A stretch of 54,661 bases of DNA from Litorivivens sp041625575 (GCA_041625575.1 JBFJTG010000010.1:1-54661), one strand, 5' to 3'. Counted from the first letter of the stretch, positions 15,065 to 24,733 are shown. Translations and numbers: made by a program. The notes: generated by a model from the sequence alone, not told the origin.

Positions 15065-18000
15065 TCATGACTGCTTACGGCGAAACATACGCGTAAAATC
15101 CTGCTCCAAAGCGTAGAGGCTGGGCAGGTAAAAGAGAGTGATTATACTACCGAATATCACGCCCCAGAGCATAACCATGGCGATGGGCGCAACAATAGGG
15201 TTCAAGCCAAACAAGCCGTAGGCCACAGGGTAAAGCCCCGCCACCGTTGTCACCGTCGTGATGAAAATAGGCCGCAAGCGCGTACTGGCCGTTTGCACCA
15301 GGGCATCACGTTCAATAACACCGGCACTGCGCGCCCTGTTGAGCTGGTCAATCATAATCAGTGAATCATTCACCAGAATTCCGGTTAAGCCGGTAACACC
15401 AACCAGCGCCGACAAACTCAATTCCATATTCTGAAGCGCAAAGGCAAACATGACACCCAGCACGCCCAGCGGAATCACCAGCAAGATCAACAAGGGTTGC
15501 GTGGGAGAATTAAATAACAACACCAGCAAAACCAAGATACCGACACCCGCCAACAACGCGGCGTTACCGACATTGCCAATGGCATCCTGTTGCCGATCAG
15601 CTTCACCACCGGTGATAATTTTTACCTCTGAAAACTGCTCGCGTAGTTGTTGCGCCTCAATAGAGTCCGCCACCCTCCGATTAATTTGAGCCACTGAAAC
15701 CAGCTCCTTATTAATATCGGCTGAAACAGTGACCGTACGCTCACCAAAATAATGAAACAAGGTTCCCTCTGAAGGCGTCGTTTCGAAATCGGCAACGCTG
15801 CGCAGCAAGACCGGCTGGCCACGACTGTTAATTAGCGTGAGTCCGTACAAAGTCTCCAGCTGCCCCTGCTCCGGCTGTCGGTACTGCAGTCGAAAGCGAA
15901 TTCGTTCGTCGACTGTTTGCATCTCATCAACCAGCATGCCGTCAAAAGCGACCCGTACGGCCTGCGTGACACCTTTAACCGTAAGCCCATAGTTAGCCAA
16001 TAGTTCATGCTTTAGCTTAAGGTCAATCACATCCTTACCGCGCTTGTAGGATGTCCACACCTGACTTACACCCGACATCTGTTCAATCGCATGAACCAGC
16101 TGATCCGCAACAAGGTAGCGATCATCAGTATTGCCGACCACATCAAGCTCAATGGCCGGACCGCTGGGGGGCGAATTCTCATTGGGCGATACACGCACCA
16201 TCAGCATATCGGATTGGGTTTTAACAAACTCTCGCATACTTGCAACAATGGCGAGCGAGTCACGCGTTCTTTCCATTTGCGGCTTGAGATAGACATCGAT
16301 CAATCCCCAGGAGTTTTGACGCCCCTCGGTAACCGTAGGCATATTTATCGTATCGTGATGACCGATAGTAATCTTGCTGGCAAGAATGTCGCCCGCGCCG
16401 ACATAACTAATCATGTCCTTTTCAAATTGACCTAAGCGTTCGCGGGTAGTGTCGAAGGAAGAGCCCAGCGGCAATTCGAGCTGCACCGATATCGAATCAG
16501 TGTCGCCATCGGGGTACAAATCAAAGGTAAGTTTTTGAGCGCTGTACATTGCCGCAGCACCAGCCAGCGCGGCAATCGCCAGAAAGCTAATAACCCGATG
16601 TCGGAACATGTGGCGCATAATCCAAATATAAGCGCGTTCAACGGGATTAAACCAAGACCGCGACAGCGACTGGCCTTCGCCTGCGACGCTCCCGCGCAGG
16701 GCATGAGCAATGTGGGCAGGAAGCATCAACTTGCATTCCAACAAAGACGCAAACAGCACCATGACAACTACCGCCGGCAGCATCCATAAAAACTTGCCTT
16801 CCATGCCCGACAAAAACACCAAAGGCATAAACGCCAGCACGGTCGTCGCTGAACTGGTTATAACCGGTGCTGCCATAACGGTAGTGCCATCGATGGCCGC
16901 CTGCAAGGGTGGCTTGCCTTTTTCAGCCTCACGGAAAATACTTTCAGCAATAACAATGGCATCATCGACCAGCACACCCAACATCAGAATCAAGCCGGAC
17001 ATGCTCAGTTGATTCATCGAAATATTGAGCGTAGGCATAAGCATAAAGGTAAGCAGAATAGCGGCAGGAATACCCACCACAACCCAAATCGTAAAGCGAA
17101 AGGGGAAAAAAGCTAGCAGAGTGAAAAATACCAGCACCATACCCACCAAGGCGTTGCTGGTTAACATTTCCAGCAGATTACGGGCGTAGCGAGTCGTGTC
17201 ATTGAAAGCTGTAAGCTCTACGCCGGGAGGCATCAAAGCTTGCTGCTCAACAATAAATTCCCGCAAGTCGTCTGATACGGCCAAACCATTCGCATTGGCG
17301 GTTTTCTTCACAAGCAGACTGACACCCGGCTTGCCATTAGCCATTGGTTGTACAACCCAATCTTCGTAATCCACAACCACTTCGGCGATATCTTTAATAC
17401 GCACGAAATTATTGCGCCCTGCCGCACGCACTATGACGTTTTCAACTTCGCGCGGATGCCCGAACTGACCCACCGTTACAATATCGCGTTCGGAGGTTGC
17501 CGACTCCAAAGAGCCGCCAGAGTCGCGCACGTTACGGGCCCGAATGGCCGCAGTAATTTCATCGTAGTCCATTCCCAGCTGTTGCAGACGCTGCGGATTG
17601 AGTAGCAACTTGACCTCTTTGCGTCGATACCCCACCCGATCGGAACCCGCCACACCCTTGACCCTTCGCAAATCAACTTGCAATCCACGGGCAGTCTTAC
17701 GCAGCACATCTTCATCCACCGCGCCGCTTATCAGTATTTCCATAACCGGCGTGCGGTCAGGATCTTCTGCATAGAGGTCCGGCTTCTCGGGAACTTCAGC
17801 CGGCATACGCTGGTAGGCGCGATCAATCGCTTTTTGCAGGTCGTCTCGGAAAACGCGGTTTTGTGCACGGGTATTATCCGGGTTGGACTTCACCATTACA
17901 CTGGACTGCCCCTCCATACTCGCCGAGCGCAAACTATCGATGCCCTCGATTTTGAGCACCTCTTCTTCCAAGGGCACAGTGAGCGCAAGTTCAACATCTT

Positions 18001-18172
18001 CCGCACCGGACCCCGGCCAGGGTGTTGTAACGATAAAAACACCGGTATCCAGCGAGGGGTAGCTGCTATAGACCTGCGAACGGGCTACAACATAACCACC
18101 AAGAAAAATCATTATGAGCAGCAAATTTACCAGTAGAGGCCGCTGGGCGAAGAAACCAATCAAAGCCCTCAT
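15065..18172 (-). CDS. RND-family efflux transporter permease
   Basis: This 1035-residue inner-membrane pump is of the HAE1/AcrB-like resistance-nodulation-division superfamily and exchanges protons for substrate. TM1 is at about residues 13-31. The large periplasmic loop follows, then TM2-6, with the proton-relay pair Asp403-Asp404 in TM4 (LGVLVDDAIVIAE). The second half repeats the layout, with GLTGILVNDSLIMIDQLNRAR in TM10-11. Its divergence from AcrB suggests a subfamily of unknown substrate. Its ATG overlaps the stop of the upstream membrane-fusion protein by one base (TAATG). No outer-membrane factor gene is nearby, so it must borrow one, such as a TolC homologue, from elsewhere. Confidence 0.93.
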   Translation of the reverse strand: MRALIGFFAQRPLLVNLLLIMIFLGGYVVARSQVYSSYPSLDTGVFIVTTPWPGSGAEDVELALTVPLEEEVLKIEGIDSLRSASMEGQSSVMVKSNPDNTRAQNRVFRDDLQKAIDRAYQRMPAEVPEKPDLYAEDPDRTPVMEILISGAVDEDVLRKTARGLQVDLRRVKGVAGSDRVGYRRKEVKLLLNPQRLQQLGMDYDEITAAIRARNVRDSGGSLESATSERDIVTVGQFGHPREVENVIVRAAGRNNFVRIKDIAEVVVDYEDWVVQPMANGKPGVSLLVKKTANANGLAVSDDLREFIVEQQALMPPGVELTAFNDTTRYARNLLEMLTSNALVGMVLVFFTLLAFFPFRFTIWVVVGIPAAILLTFMLMPTLNISMNQLSMSGLILMLGVLVDDAIVIAESIFREAEKGKPPLQAAIDGTTVMAAPVITSSATTVLAFMPLVFLSGMEGKFLWMLPAVVVMVLFASLLECKLMLPAHIAHALRGSVAGEGQSLSRSWFNPVERAYIWIMRHMFRHRVISFLAIAALAGAAAMYSAQKLTFDLYPDGDTDSISVQLELPLGSSFDTTRERLGQFEKDMISYVGAGDILASKITIGHHDTINMPTVTEGRQNSWGLIDVYLKPQMERTRDSLAIVASMREFVKTQSDMLMVRVSPNENSPPSGPAIELDVVGNTDDRYLVADQLVHAIEQMSGVSQVWTSYKRGKDVIDLKLKHELLANYGLTVKGVTQAVRVAFDGMLVDEMQTVDERIRFRLQYRQPEQGQLETLYGLTLINSRGQPVLLRSVADFETTPSEGTLFHYFGERTVTVSADINKELVSVAQINRRVADSIEAQQLREQFSEVKIITGGEADRQQDAIGNVGNAALLAGVGILVLLVLLFNSPTQPLLILLVIPLGVLGVMFAFALQNMELSLSALVGVTGLTGILVNDSLIMIDQLNRARSAGVIERDALVQTASTRLRPIFITTVTTVAGLYPVAYGLFGLNPIVAPIAMVMLWGVIFGSIITLFYLPSLYALEQDFTRMFRRKQS

Positions 18173-19257
18173 TACTCCGCCCCGGCCAAACCGACCGGCC
18201 TTCCATCTGCTAGTAGATCCATGTGACTTATGATCAGTTGATCTCCCGCTTCAAGACCCGCAAGCACCGGCAGGTTTTCGCCGGCACTTGCGCCGAAGCT
18301 GGGTTCGACTTGCCGAGCTACACCGTCGGTATAGATAAATACCACCCGGCGGCGGTTTCTATCCGCAAGGTGGGCTTTGTTGAGAACGAGTACGTTCTTT
18401 CGTACGATTCCCGACATATTGATTTGGGCAGACATGCCCGAGCGCAGTTGACGGTCAGCATTGCTCACCGTGAGTTTTACAGCGAAATTGCCAGTCGCAT
18501 TATCTGCCACTGAACTGACCAGCTCGACCCGCGCATCAAATAACTTACCCGGTACCGCTGGTGTCGACACAGTTGCCTGATCGCCAAGGTGTAACTGATT
18601 AACTTCGCGTTCGCTGACGAAAGTCACCACGCGCAGGGTGTCGGCAACTTGCACCGTTGCCAACATATTGCCCGGTAAAACGGTCTGCCCCGGCTCGACC
18701 ATTTTGCGGTCAATCACGCCATCGACCGGGCTGATAATTTTCGTTTCCCGCAGATTTTGTTCTGCTAGGGCCAGTGCCGCTTCAGACTCTTCGACCATCG
18801 CACGAGAACGCTCGTAACTGGCTTCGCTCTGCTTAAGTTGCTCTCGCGACAAGGCACCTTTAGTCATCAAGTCACGGTAGCGGAAATAGGTAGCGCGGGA
18901 TTTCTCCAGTTCGGCCTGGGCGCTCAGCAAATTGGCTTTCGATTGGCGTACGCGTAACTGCTGTTTCTGGTCGTCCAATTCGATCAGCAAATCGCCGGCG
19001 CTGACGTTCTGCCCCTCGCGAAAGTGAACTTTTTTTACCGTGCCTGAAAATTCAACACTGATTGTAATTTCTTCAGTCGATTCAAAATGCCCATAGGCCG
19101 TGAACTGTAGACGCCAATCTTGGGGTTTTAACGTTACAGTAGTTACCGCTAAATGCTCTGCTTGGGCTTGGACAGCAGCCGGCGGCGGTTTTTTTTCGCA
19201 GGCTGTGAGAAATAGCGCCATAAGGCAAAGCACAGAGCACACTAAGCGTGATCGCAT
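18172..19257 (-). CDS. RND efflux periplasmic adaptor (membrane fusion) lipoprotein
   Basis: The adaptor links the RND pump to an outer-membrane channel. The 361-residue protein begins with a type II signal peptide ending in LFLTAC (lipobox), so it is probably a lipoprotein. A biotinyl-lipoyl half-motif, FREGQNVSAGDLLIELD, precedes the alpha-helical hairpin of about residues 85-150, and the second half-motif is SPVDGVIDRKMVEPGQTV. A beta-barrel domain follows. ATG 19257 has AAGGA ten bases upstream; the GTG nine bases earlier is too close to that site. It is the first gene of the pump operon, about 100 bases from cysH. Confidence 0.93.
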   Translation of the reverse strand: MRSRLVCSVLCLMALFLTACEKKPPPAAVQAQAEHLAVTTVTLKPQDWRLQFTAYGHFESTEEITISVEFSGTVKKVHFREGQNVSAGDLLIELDDQKQQLRVRQSKANLLSAQAELEKSRATYFRYRDLMTKGALSREQLKQSEASYERSRAMVEESEAALALAEQNLRETKIISPVDGVIDRKMVEPGQTVLPGNMLATVQVADTLRVVTFVSEREVNQLHLGDQATVSTPAVPGKLFDARVELVSSVADNATGNFAVKLTVSNADRQLRSGMSAQINMSGIVRKNVLVLNKAHLADRNRRRVVFIYTDGVARQVEPSFGASAGENLPVLAGLEAGDQLIISHMDLLADGRPVGLAGAE

Positions 19258-19358
19258 TGCGGACACATCCTTATTATTTGAGGCTGTAGTTTACGCGAAG
19301 TGGAGCTAGGATACAGTCAGGTTACCAAGGCTTAATGGGCCCGGCAGATGGAAGAAAA

Positions 19359-20009
19359 CTACGCAGCGGTATGCAAACCGCATTCAGCATTCTCCGCAAC
19401 CTTGGTGGGGTCAAAGTAGTGCTTACAGCTGGGTAATTTGTGTTCCGCCATGTAGGCTTCAATATCGTCCTGAGTCCAGGAAAAAATTGGCGCCACCTTA
19501 AGCAGGCCGCGCGCATCCAGGGAAAGGATATCAAGGCCTTTACGGAAGTCAGTTTCTTCCCTGCGTATACCCGTGATCCAGATTTTGGGCTGCAGTGCCT
19601 TGAGTGCACGATCAAAGGGCTCAAGTTTTACCTGACGGGTAAACTCCTGAAACAGCTCGGGAGTATCGTCCGGATGAGGAATTCCACCCATAATGGCGTT
19701 GCGGCGCTCGGAGGTCATGACGGGGGTGAAAATCTGCATATTGGGTTTCAATTCTTTCATCAGACGCTCAGCCACTCGGTAAGCGTCAGCAACGTTGTAA
19801 CCGCTGTCCACCCATACGACCGGCACGCTGGCATCCACTTGGGTCACCAAGTGCAACATAACGGCTGCGTTGCGAGAAAAACTCGTGCTGGCCATAACCG
19901 GCTCACCCAAAGAGAGCGCCCAACGGATAATTTCCTCGGGCGATTTGCCTTCGAGTTCGGCATTGAGTTTGGCTAAATCCAGATTTTTCACAGTTCGCTT
20001 CTCGCGCAC
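19359..20009 (-). CDS. cysH: Phosphoadenosine phosphosulfate reductase family protein
   Basis: CysH-type reductases reduce (phospho)adenylyl sulfate to sulfite with thioredoxin in assimilatory sulfur metabolism. The 216-residue protein has the PP-loop-like segment ASTSFSRNAAVMLHLV, WVDSGYNVADAYRVAERL, TGIRREETDFRKG and the C-terminal catalytic-cysteine motif ECGLH. It lacks the CC and CxxC pairs that bind the 4Fe-4S cluster in APS reductases, including the Pseudomonas enzyme, so PAPS is the more likely substrate. GTG 20009 is taken as start; another in-frame GTG lies 18 bases on. A long inverted repeat lies upstream. It ends in TAG. Confidence 0.88.
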   Translation of the reverse strand: MREKRTVKNLDLAKLNAELEGKSPEEIIRWALSLGEPVMASTSFSRNAAVMLHLVTQVDASVPVVWVDSGYNVADAYRVAERLMKELKPNMQIFTPVMTSERRNAIMGGIPHPDDTPELFQEFTRQVKLEPFDRALKALQPKIWITGIRREETDFRKGLDILSLDARGLLKVAPIFSWTQDDIEAYMAEHKLPSCKHYFDPTKVAENAECGLHTAA

Positions 20010-20080
20010 TCTTAATAGCAGGGAGGCAACGATAGCACAGGATGCTTGGAAATAGAATAAAAAGTGTATAAAAAACAGTG

Positions 20081-20111
20081 CGTTATAAGATTTAGCGATA
20101 TACTTATAACG
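20081..20111 (-). promoter_or_regulatory. Inverted repeat, possible operator upstream of cysH
   Basis: Perfect 9-base arms CGTTATAAG and CTTATAACG are separated by 13 bases, about 70 bases before the cysH start in an AT-rich stretch. The size and TTATAAG/CTTATAA symmetry would suit a dimeric regulator. CysB (LysR type) is the obvious candidate for a sulfur gene, but the match to a CysB site is not demonstrable by eye. Confidence 0.5.
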
Positions 20112-20166
20112 ACATGCTCAGCGCCGAGTAGCGCCTCCAATTGCCCGCCGGTCCGCGCTGATTCAA

Positions 20167-20196
20167 GCCCGTAGAGTGTTTTCGTTCACTACGGGC
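20167..20196 (-). terminator. Hairpin after the aldehyde dehydrogenase stop
   Basis: GCCCGT+AGTG pairs with CACT+ACGGGC around an 8-base loop, with a 2-base bulge, 23 bases beyond the aldehyde dehydrogenase stop codon. The position suits a transcription end or 3' stabiliser. There is no T-run after it on either strand, so it is not a canonical intrinsic terminator. Confidence 0.4.
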
Positions 20197-20218
20197 CTGA
20201 AAGCGGAGGCAGACCGGA

Positions 20219-21763
20219 TTAAGCCAGCCAACGACCTATCGGCGTTTTTGCCCAGAGAATGTTCATGAACTTCTTCATGCCTTCCACATTCTGTGCGCTG
20301 TGAGGGTAACCACTCTGCAATTTGCCCTTGCCTTTGTCGATCAGGATGGGCTGTGCGAAGCAATAACCGCGCAAACCGGTAACGCTATTCACCTGGCCAA
20401 TACCGCTGTGCTTGCGGCCGCCGAAAGGCGCCGAGGGCACGCCGTAGGTCATAGCCATATCGTTAATGCTCACGCCACCCGTGTCGATCCGACGAGCCAG
20501 GTTAAAGCCCTTCTCCAGATCACTGGTCCAGACATTGCCGTTCAAACCGAACTCGCTATCGTTAGCCAAGCGCAAGGCTTCATTTTCGTCCTGAACTTTC
20601 TGAATACAGATAATCGGACCAAAGGTTTCATCGCGCATAATGGTCATGTCGTGGGTGACATCGGTAATCACCGTGGGCAAATAGTACAGGCCTTTCTGAT
20701 TCGGATTCCGACCACCGCCAACCAGTATTTTGGCACCATTTTTTCTGGCGTCTTCCACGTGGTCTTCGATGATTGTCATCTGACGATCCCAGAAAACTGC
20801 ACCGACATCTTCATCGCCGCCGTGCTCGGGGCCCTGCTTCAGCGCCTTGGTGCGTTCAACAATCTTGCTTACAAATTCGTCGTAAACACTGGCCACGACA
20901 TATATACGCTCGGTACCGCAGCAGTAATGCCCCGTATTCATGCACGAGCCGACCAGCGCACCGTCTACCGCACGATCCAAGTTGGCATCCGCGCAAACGA
21001 TCATGGCATCTTTACCGCCCAATTCCAGCGTGACAGGAATCAATTGCCGGGCGCAGGATTCGGCCACGAGCTTGCCGGTGCGGACACTGCCCGTGAAAGA
21101 GATTTTATCAACACCGGATTCCACGAGATCAGCGCCTGTTTGACCATCGCCCATCAGAACCTGCAATACGCCTTCGGGTAGCCCCGCTTCCCGATAGATA
21201 TCTTCCAGTAGTTTGGTGGAATAGGGTGTCACTTCCGAGCCCTTCAGGACCACTGTGTTACCAGCGAGCAGGGCTTGCGCAGCCGGGTTCGCTGCCAGTA
21301 CGAAGGGACCGTTCCAGGGCACGATAATGCCAACGACGCCCAGCGGCTTGTAAACAATCTTCATTTTCTTGCCGAGCCCAACAATGCCCGGCACTTTGCG
21401 TTTTTCGGTTTTTAGGAATTTCTTGGCATGCTTGGCGTAGTAAGTCATCGCATCAACGACGGAAAAAATTTCCATGCTCAAGGCATCCGCCGGTACTTTG
21501 CCGGTTTCCTTAATAACGGCTTCGCAAATTTCATCCTGCCGCTTGAGTATGATCTGCGCGGCCTTTTTGATGTAATTGGCGCGCTCCTCTACACTGGTTT
21601 CGCTCCATGCAGCTCGCGCTTCACGTGCCTTGGCAACGGCGGCGCGCACATCATCGGTATTGGCACAAACCAGCTCGCCAATAGGTTCCATCGTGACCGG
21701 ACTGGTCAACTGGTATACCCGGCGGTTTTCACCCGCCTTCTCAATAGCCTGATATATGGACAT
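20219..21763 (-). CDS. NAD(P)-dependent aldehyde dehydrogenase
   Basis: This 514-residue member of the ALDH superfamily oxidises aldehydes to carboxylates. Seen are the cofactor-site segment GIIVPWNGPFVLAANPAAQA, the glycine motif FTGSVRTGK, the general base in TLELGGKDAMIV, and the nucleophile region NTGHYCCGTERIYV, which has two adjacent cysteines. EXFGP is present as DETFGPIICI. The substrate cannot be assigned; the C-terminal tail extends beyond the core. A strong AGGAGG precedes ATG 21763, and the promoter carries a palindrome between -35 and -10. It is a single-gene unit between cysH and pepN. Confidence 0.92.
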   Translation of the reverse strand: MSIYQAIEKAGENRRVYQLTSPVTMEPIGELVCANTDDVRAAVAKAREARAAWSETSVEERANYIKKAAQIILKRQDEICEAVIKETGKVPADALSMEIFSVVDAMTYYAKHAKKFLKTEKRKVPGIVGLGKKMKIVYKPLGVVGIIVPWNGPFVLAANPAAQALLAGNTVVLKGSEVTPYSTKLLEDIYREAGLPEGVLQVLMGDGQTGADLVESGVDKISFTGSVRTGKLVAESCARQLIPVTLELGGKDAMIVCADANLDRAVDGALVGSCMNTGHYCCGTERIYVVASVYDEFVSKIVERTKALKQGPEHGGDEDVGAVFWDRQMTIIEDHVEDARKNGAKILVGGGRNPNQKGLYYLPTVITDVTHDMTIMRDETFGPIICIQKVQDENEALRLANDSEFGLNGNVWTSDLEKGFNLARRIDTGGVSINDMAMTYGVPSAPFGGRKHSGIGQVNSVTGLRGYCFAQPILIDKGKGKLQSGYPHSAQNVEGMKKFMNILWAKTPIGRWLA

Positions 21764-21811
21764 GCGGCCCTCCTTCCTGTCAGCAGTAAACTAATGGTTA
21801 TTAGGCTTGGG

Positions 21812-21840
21812 AGTATAGCGCTGGCATCACGCCAGTGAAA
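21812..21840 (-). promoter_or_regulatory. Aldehyde dehydrogenase promoter with palindrome in the spacer
   Basis: On the minus strand a -10 TATACT (21817-21812) lies 17 bases from a weak -35 TTTCAC (21840-21835). A perfect palindrome with arms CTGGC and GCCAG and a 5-base centre (21821-21835) fills the spacer, the classic place for a repressor site. The -35 is poor. The regulator is unknown and not encoded nearby. Confidence 0.5.
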
Positions 21841-22039
21841 CGCTGTTACGGAAACTTAACCTGCGCGGGCTCACAGAGCATAAACTTGGGATAGCCGCGA
21901 TACGGTCAGTGTCCGCTTCAGGTGGCTGGGCACACGGCCTATGCCCTGGCCCGAACAACGAGTCAAAGGGAAAGCCTCATGGCACAGGCAGTATTATCCA
22001 ACCACTGCCCGCATCAAAAGGGCCCCGAAGTGAAAAAAA

Positions 22040-24703
22040 TTAGGACTGGAGAGATTTGGATACAATCTCAAACACATCTCGCGATAACTTCGGCTCAGCG
22101 GCAATTCGCTCCAGCTCCGCCTTCATGCGCGACTGCTGTTCGGGCAGGAATTTACGCCACTTGCTGAGCGGCCCCAACAAACGTGAGGCAATTTGGGGAT
22201 TGCTGCGATTAAGCTGTATAACTTGATCTGCAAGGAAGCGGTAACCCGCACCATCGACCTGATGAAAGTTAACCGCATTTTGACCGCAAAATGCGCCAAC
22301 CACTGAGCGAATTTTATTCGGATTGCGTGAGTCGAATGCCGGGTGTTCCAGCAAGAGACGAACACGAGCCAGCGTGTCCGGACGCTGACAACAGGCCTGT
22401 ACCTGAAACCACTGGTTTACGACCAGCGGCTCATGCTTCCAGCTTTCATAAAATTCTTTCAATGCCTTGGCGGTTTCAGTTTCGTGCTCACTGTTGACCA
22501 AGGCAGCTAGGGCAGCAATACGGTCCGTCATATTATCGGCGTCTTCAAGCTGCGTCAGGCACAGCGGCAAGACGTCGGCCCCCGGCAGGAGCATCAGATA
22601 CTGCAAAGCCAGATTCTTGAGACTGCGGCTCGCGATTTGCTCCGAACTCGGCGCGTAACGTCCCTGACTCATACTCAAACGACGATAGGCCAGGAGTAAG
22701 TCATCCCGCAATGCCATCGCCAACTCCAGACGCGCCTGATTGCGAGCATTATGAATCGATAGCACATCAACCGGCTGCATTTGTTCGGCCATATAGGCCT
22801 CACTTGGCAAGGTCAGCATTAAGGCAACCATCGCCGGGTCCAGTGATTCATCCGCCAACAAATTGCGACCGGCGGTAATCACGCGCTCATCCAGAGCCAG
22901 GCTCTCGCCCGCCTGATGTGCAGCCACCATATCGCTAAGCACCAACACGCCCAACTGCTGAGAGGCCTCCCAACGATTAAAGCCATCACTGTCGTTTTGC
23001 ATGAGGAACAATAAATCGTCGCGGCTGTAGTCTACCCTCAACTTAACCGGCGCGGAAAAACCCCTGAACAAACTCGGCACGGGCCTCTCTTTTACTTGCG
23101 TAAAGACAAACTGCTGCGAGGCTTCAGTGAGATTCAATACAGCGTAGGTATTGTCAGTCGTTTCCGTATTCGGCTCCGCATCTCGCAGTGTCAGCGGCAA
23201 ACTGCCCGCCTCCCCCACGAGTCCCATAGCCAGCGGAATATGAAAGGGCTTCTTATTGCTCTGCCCGGGTGTATCCGGACAGCTTTGCGCGACGTTCAAG
23301 GTGTAAGTTTGCGCTTGCGCGTCATATTGGCCCGCCACCTTAACCTGCGGCGTCCCCGCTTGTGAGTACCAAAGTCTGAATTGCCTCAGATCGATACCGC
23401 TGGCATCTTCCATCGCCTTAACGAATTCTTCGCAGCCTACGGCCTGCCCGTCATGACGCTCAAAATAGAGATCGCTACCCGCACGAAATTTTTCAGGCCC
23501 CAGCAGCGTATGAATCATACGCACCACCTCTGCACCTTTTTCGTAAATCGTAACGGTGTAGAAGTTGGAGATTTCCATATAGGAATCGGGTCGAACCGGG
23601 TGAGCCATGGGACCGGCATCTTCAGCAAACTGAGCGGTGCGCAACAGGCTGACATCTTCCACCCGCTTAACAATGGGTGAGCCCATGTCGGAGGAAAATT
23701 CCGTGTCGCGAAAAACGGTAAAACCTTCTTTCAGGCTGAGCTGAAACCAGTCTCTACAGGTAACGCGATTTCCCGACCAGTTGTGAAAATATTCGTGCGC
23801 AACAACGCCCTCTACGCGCTGAAATCCGACATCGGTTGTTGTTTCCGGACTCGCAAGTACACAGGAGGTGTTAAAAATATTGAGGCTTTTATTTTCCATG
23901 GCCCCCATATTGAAATCATCAACCGCGACAATATTGAAAATATCCAGATCGTATTCACGGCCGTAAACTTCTTCGTCCCAGCGCATGGCATGTTTCAGCG
24001 ACTGCATGGCGTGATCGCATTTATCGAGATCCTTGGCTTCAACGTAGATATGCAGATCGACCTTACGGCCTCCGCATGTCAAAAAGGAATCGCTAACGCG
24101 CTCCAAGTCGCCCGCGACCAGCGCAAACAAATACGCAGGCTTGCGATGGGGGTCATGCCAAACTGCGCGCTGCCGGCCATCGGCCAATGCTTCCCGACGC
24201 TGTAAATTGCCATTGGACAACAACACGGGATAGGTTTGTGCATCGGCTTCAAGCGTCACCGTGTAAACAGACATAACGTCCGGGCGGTCGAGGTAATAGG
24301 TTATTTTGCGAAAACCTTCCGCCTCGCACTGGGTGCAAAACATGGTACTGGAGCGATACAGGCCATCCAGCGAGGTATTGTTTTGCGGCTCAATTCGGGT
24401 CGTGCATTGCAGAGTAAATTCCGCCGGAACCGAATCTATTGTCAGCGATTCCTCGTCGAGTCGGTAAGAACTTTCCGACAAAGCTTTGTTGTCGATCGAA
24501 AGCGATTTTAGTTCGAGTTCGCAGCCGTCCAGCACCAAGGGCGCCGATAGACGCTCCGATTGCGGGTTGCGACGAAAACGTAAATTCGAATGCACCAGAG
24601 CATGCGTTTCAAACAATTCGAAGCGCAGTTCAGTCTCATCGATCAGGTAATCGGGTACCCGGTAATCCTTGAGATAAATAGTGCTGGCCTGGGCATCGCG
24701 CAT
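22040..24703 (-). CDS. pepN: Aminopeptidase N (M1 family)
   Basis: PepN is a cytoplasmic zinc aminopeptidase that removes N-terminal residues during peptide turnover. The 887-residue protein carries the substrate-binding GAMEN at 267-271 and the zinc site HEYFHNW (HExxH, 303-307), with the third ligand in the following helix NWSGNRVTCRDWFQLSLKEG. Length matches the E. coli enzyme (about 870). ATG 24703. It is followed upstream on the same strand by the DUF2797 gene with a 30-base gap, an order also remembered from Pseudomonas. No secretion signal is present, as expected. Confidence 0.97.
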   Translation of the reverse strand: MRDAQASTIYLKDYRVPDYLIDETELRFELFETHALVHSNLRFRRNPQSERLSAPLVLDGCELELKSLSIDNKALSESSYRLDEESLTIDSVPAEFTLQCTTRIEPQNNTSLDGLYRSSTMFCTQCEAEGFRKITYYLDRPDVMSVYTVTLEADAQTYPVLLSNGNLQRREALADGRQRAVWHDPHRKPAYLFALVAGDLERVSDSFLTCGGRKVDLHIYVEAKDLDKCDHAMQSLKHAMRWDEEVYGREYDLDIFNIVAVDDFNMGAMENKSLNIFNTSCVLASPETTTDVGFQRVEGVVAHEYFHNWSGNRVTCRDWFQLSLKEGFTVFRDTEFSSDMGSPIVKRVEDVSLLRTAQFAEDAGPMAHPVRPDSYMEISNFYTVTIYEKGAEVVRMIHTLLGPEKFRAGSDLYFERHDGQAVGCEEFVKAMEDASGIDLRQFRLWYSQAGTPQVKVAGQYDAQAQTYTLNVAQSCPDTPGQSNKKPFHIPLAMGLVGEAGSLPLTLRDAEPNTETTDNTYAVLNLTEASQQFVFTQVKERPVPSLFRGFSAPVKLRVDYSRDDLLFLMQNDSDGFNRWEASQQLGVLVLSDMVAAHQAGESLALDERVITAGRNLLADESLDPAMVALMLTLPSEAYMAEQMQPVDVLSIHNARNQARLELAMALRDDLLLAYRRLSMSQGRYAPSSEQIASRSLKNLALQYLMLLPGADVLPLCLTQLEDADNMTDRIAALAALVNSEHETETAKALKEFYESWKHEPLVVNQWFQVQACCQRPDTLARVRLLLEHPAFDSRNPNKIRSVVGAFCGQNAVNFHQVDGAGYRFLADQVIQLNRSNPQIASRLLGPLSKWRKFLPEQQSRMKAELERIAAEPKLSRDVFEIVSKSLQS

Positions 24704-24733
24704 AAGTGACAGTTAGCTCCATTGAGTATGATT

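Noticed and set aside
20300..21181. 293-codon plus-strand open frame
   Set aside because: Antisense to the aldehyde dehydrogenase gene; composition follows its codons and no motif is recognisable.
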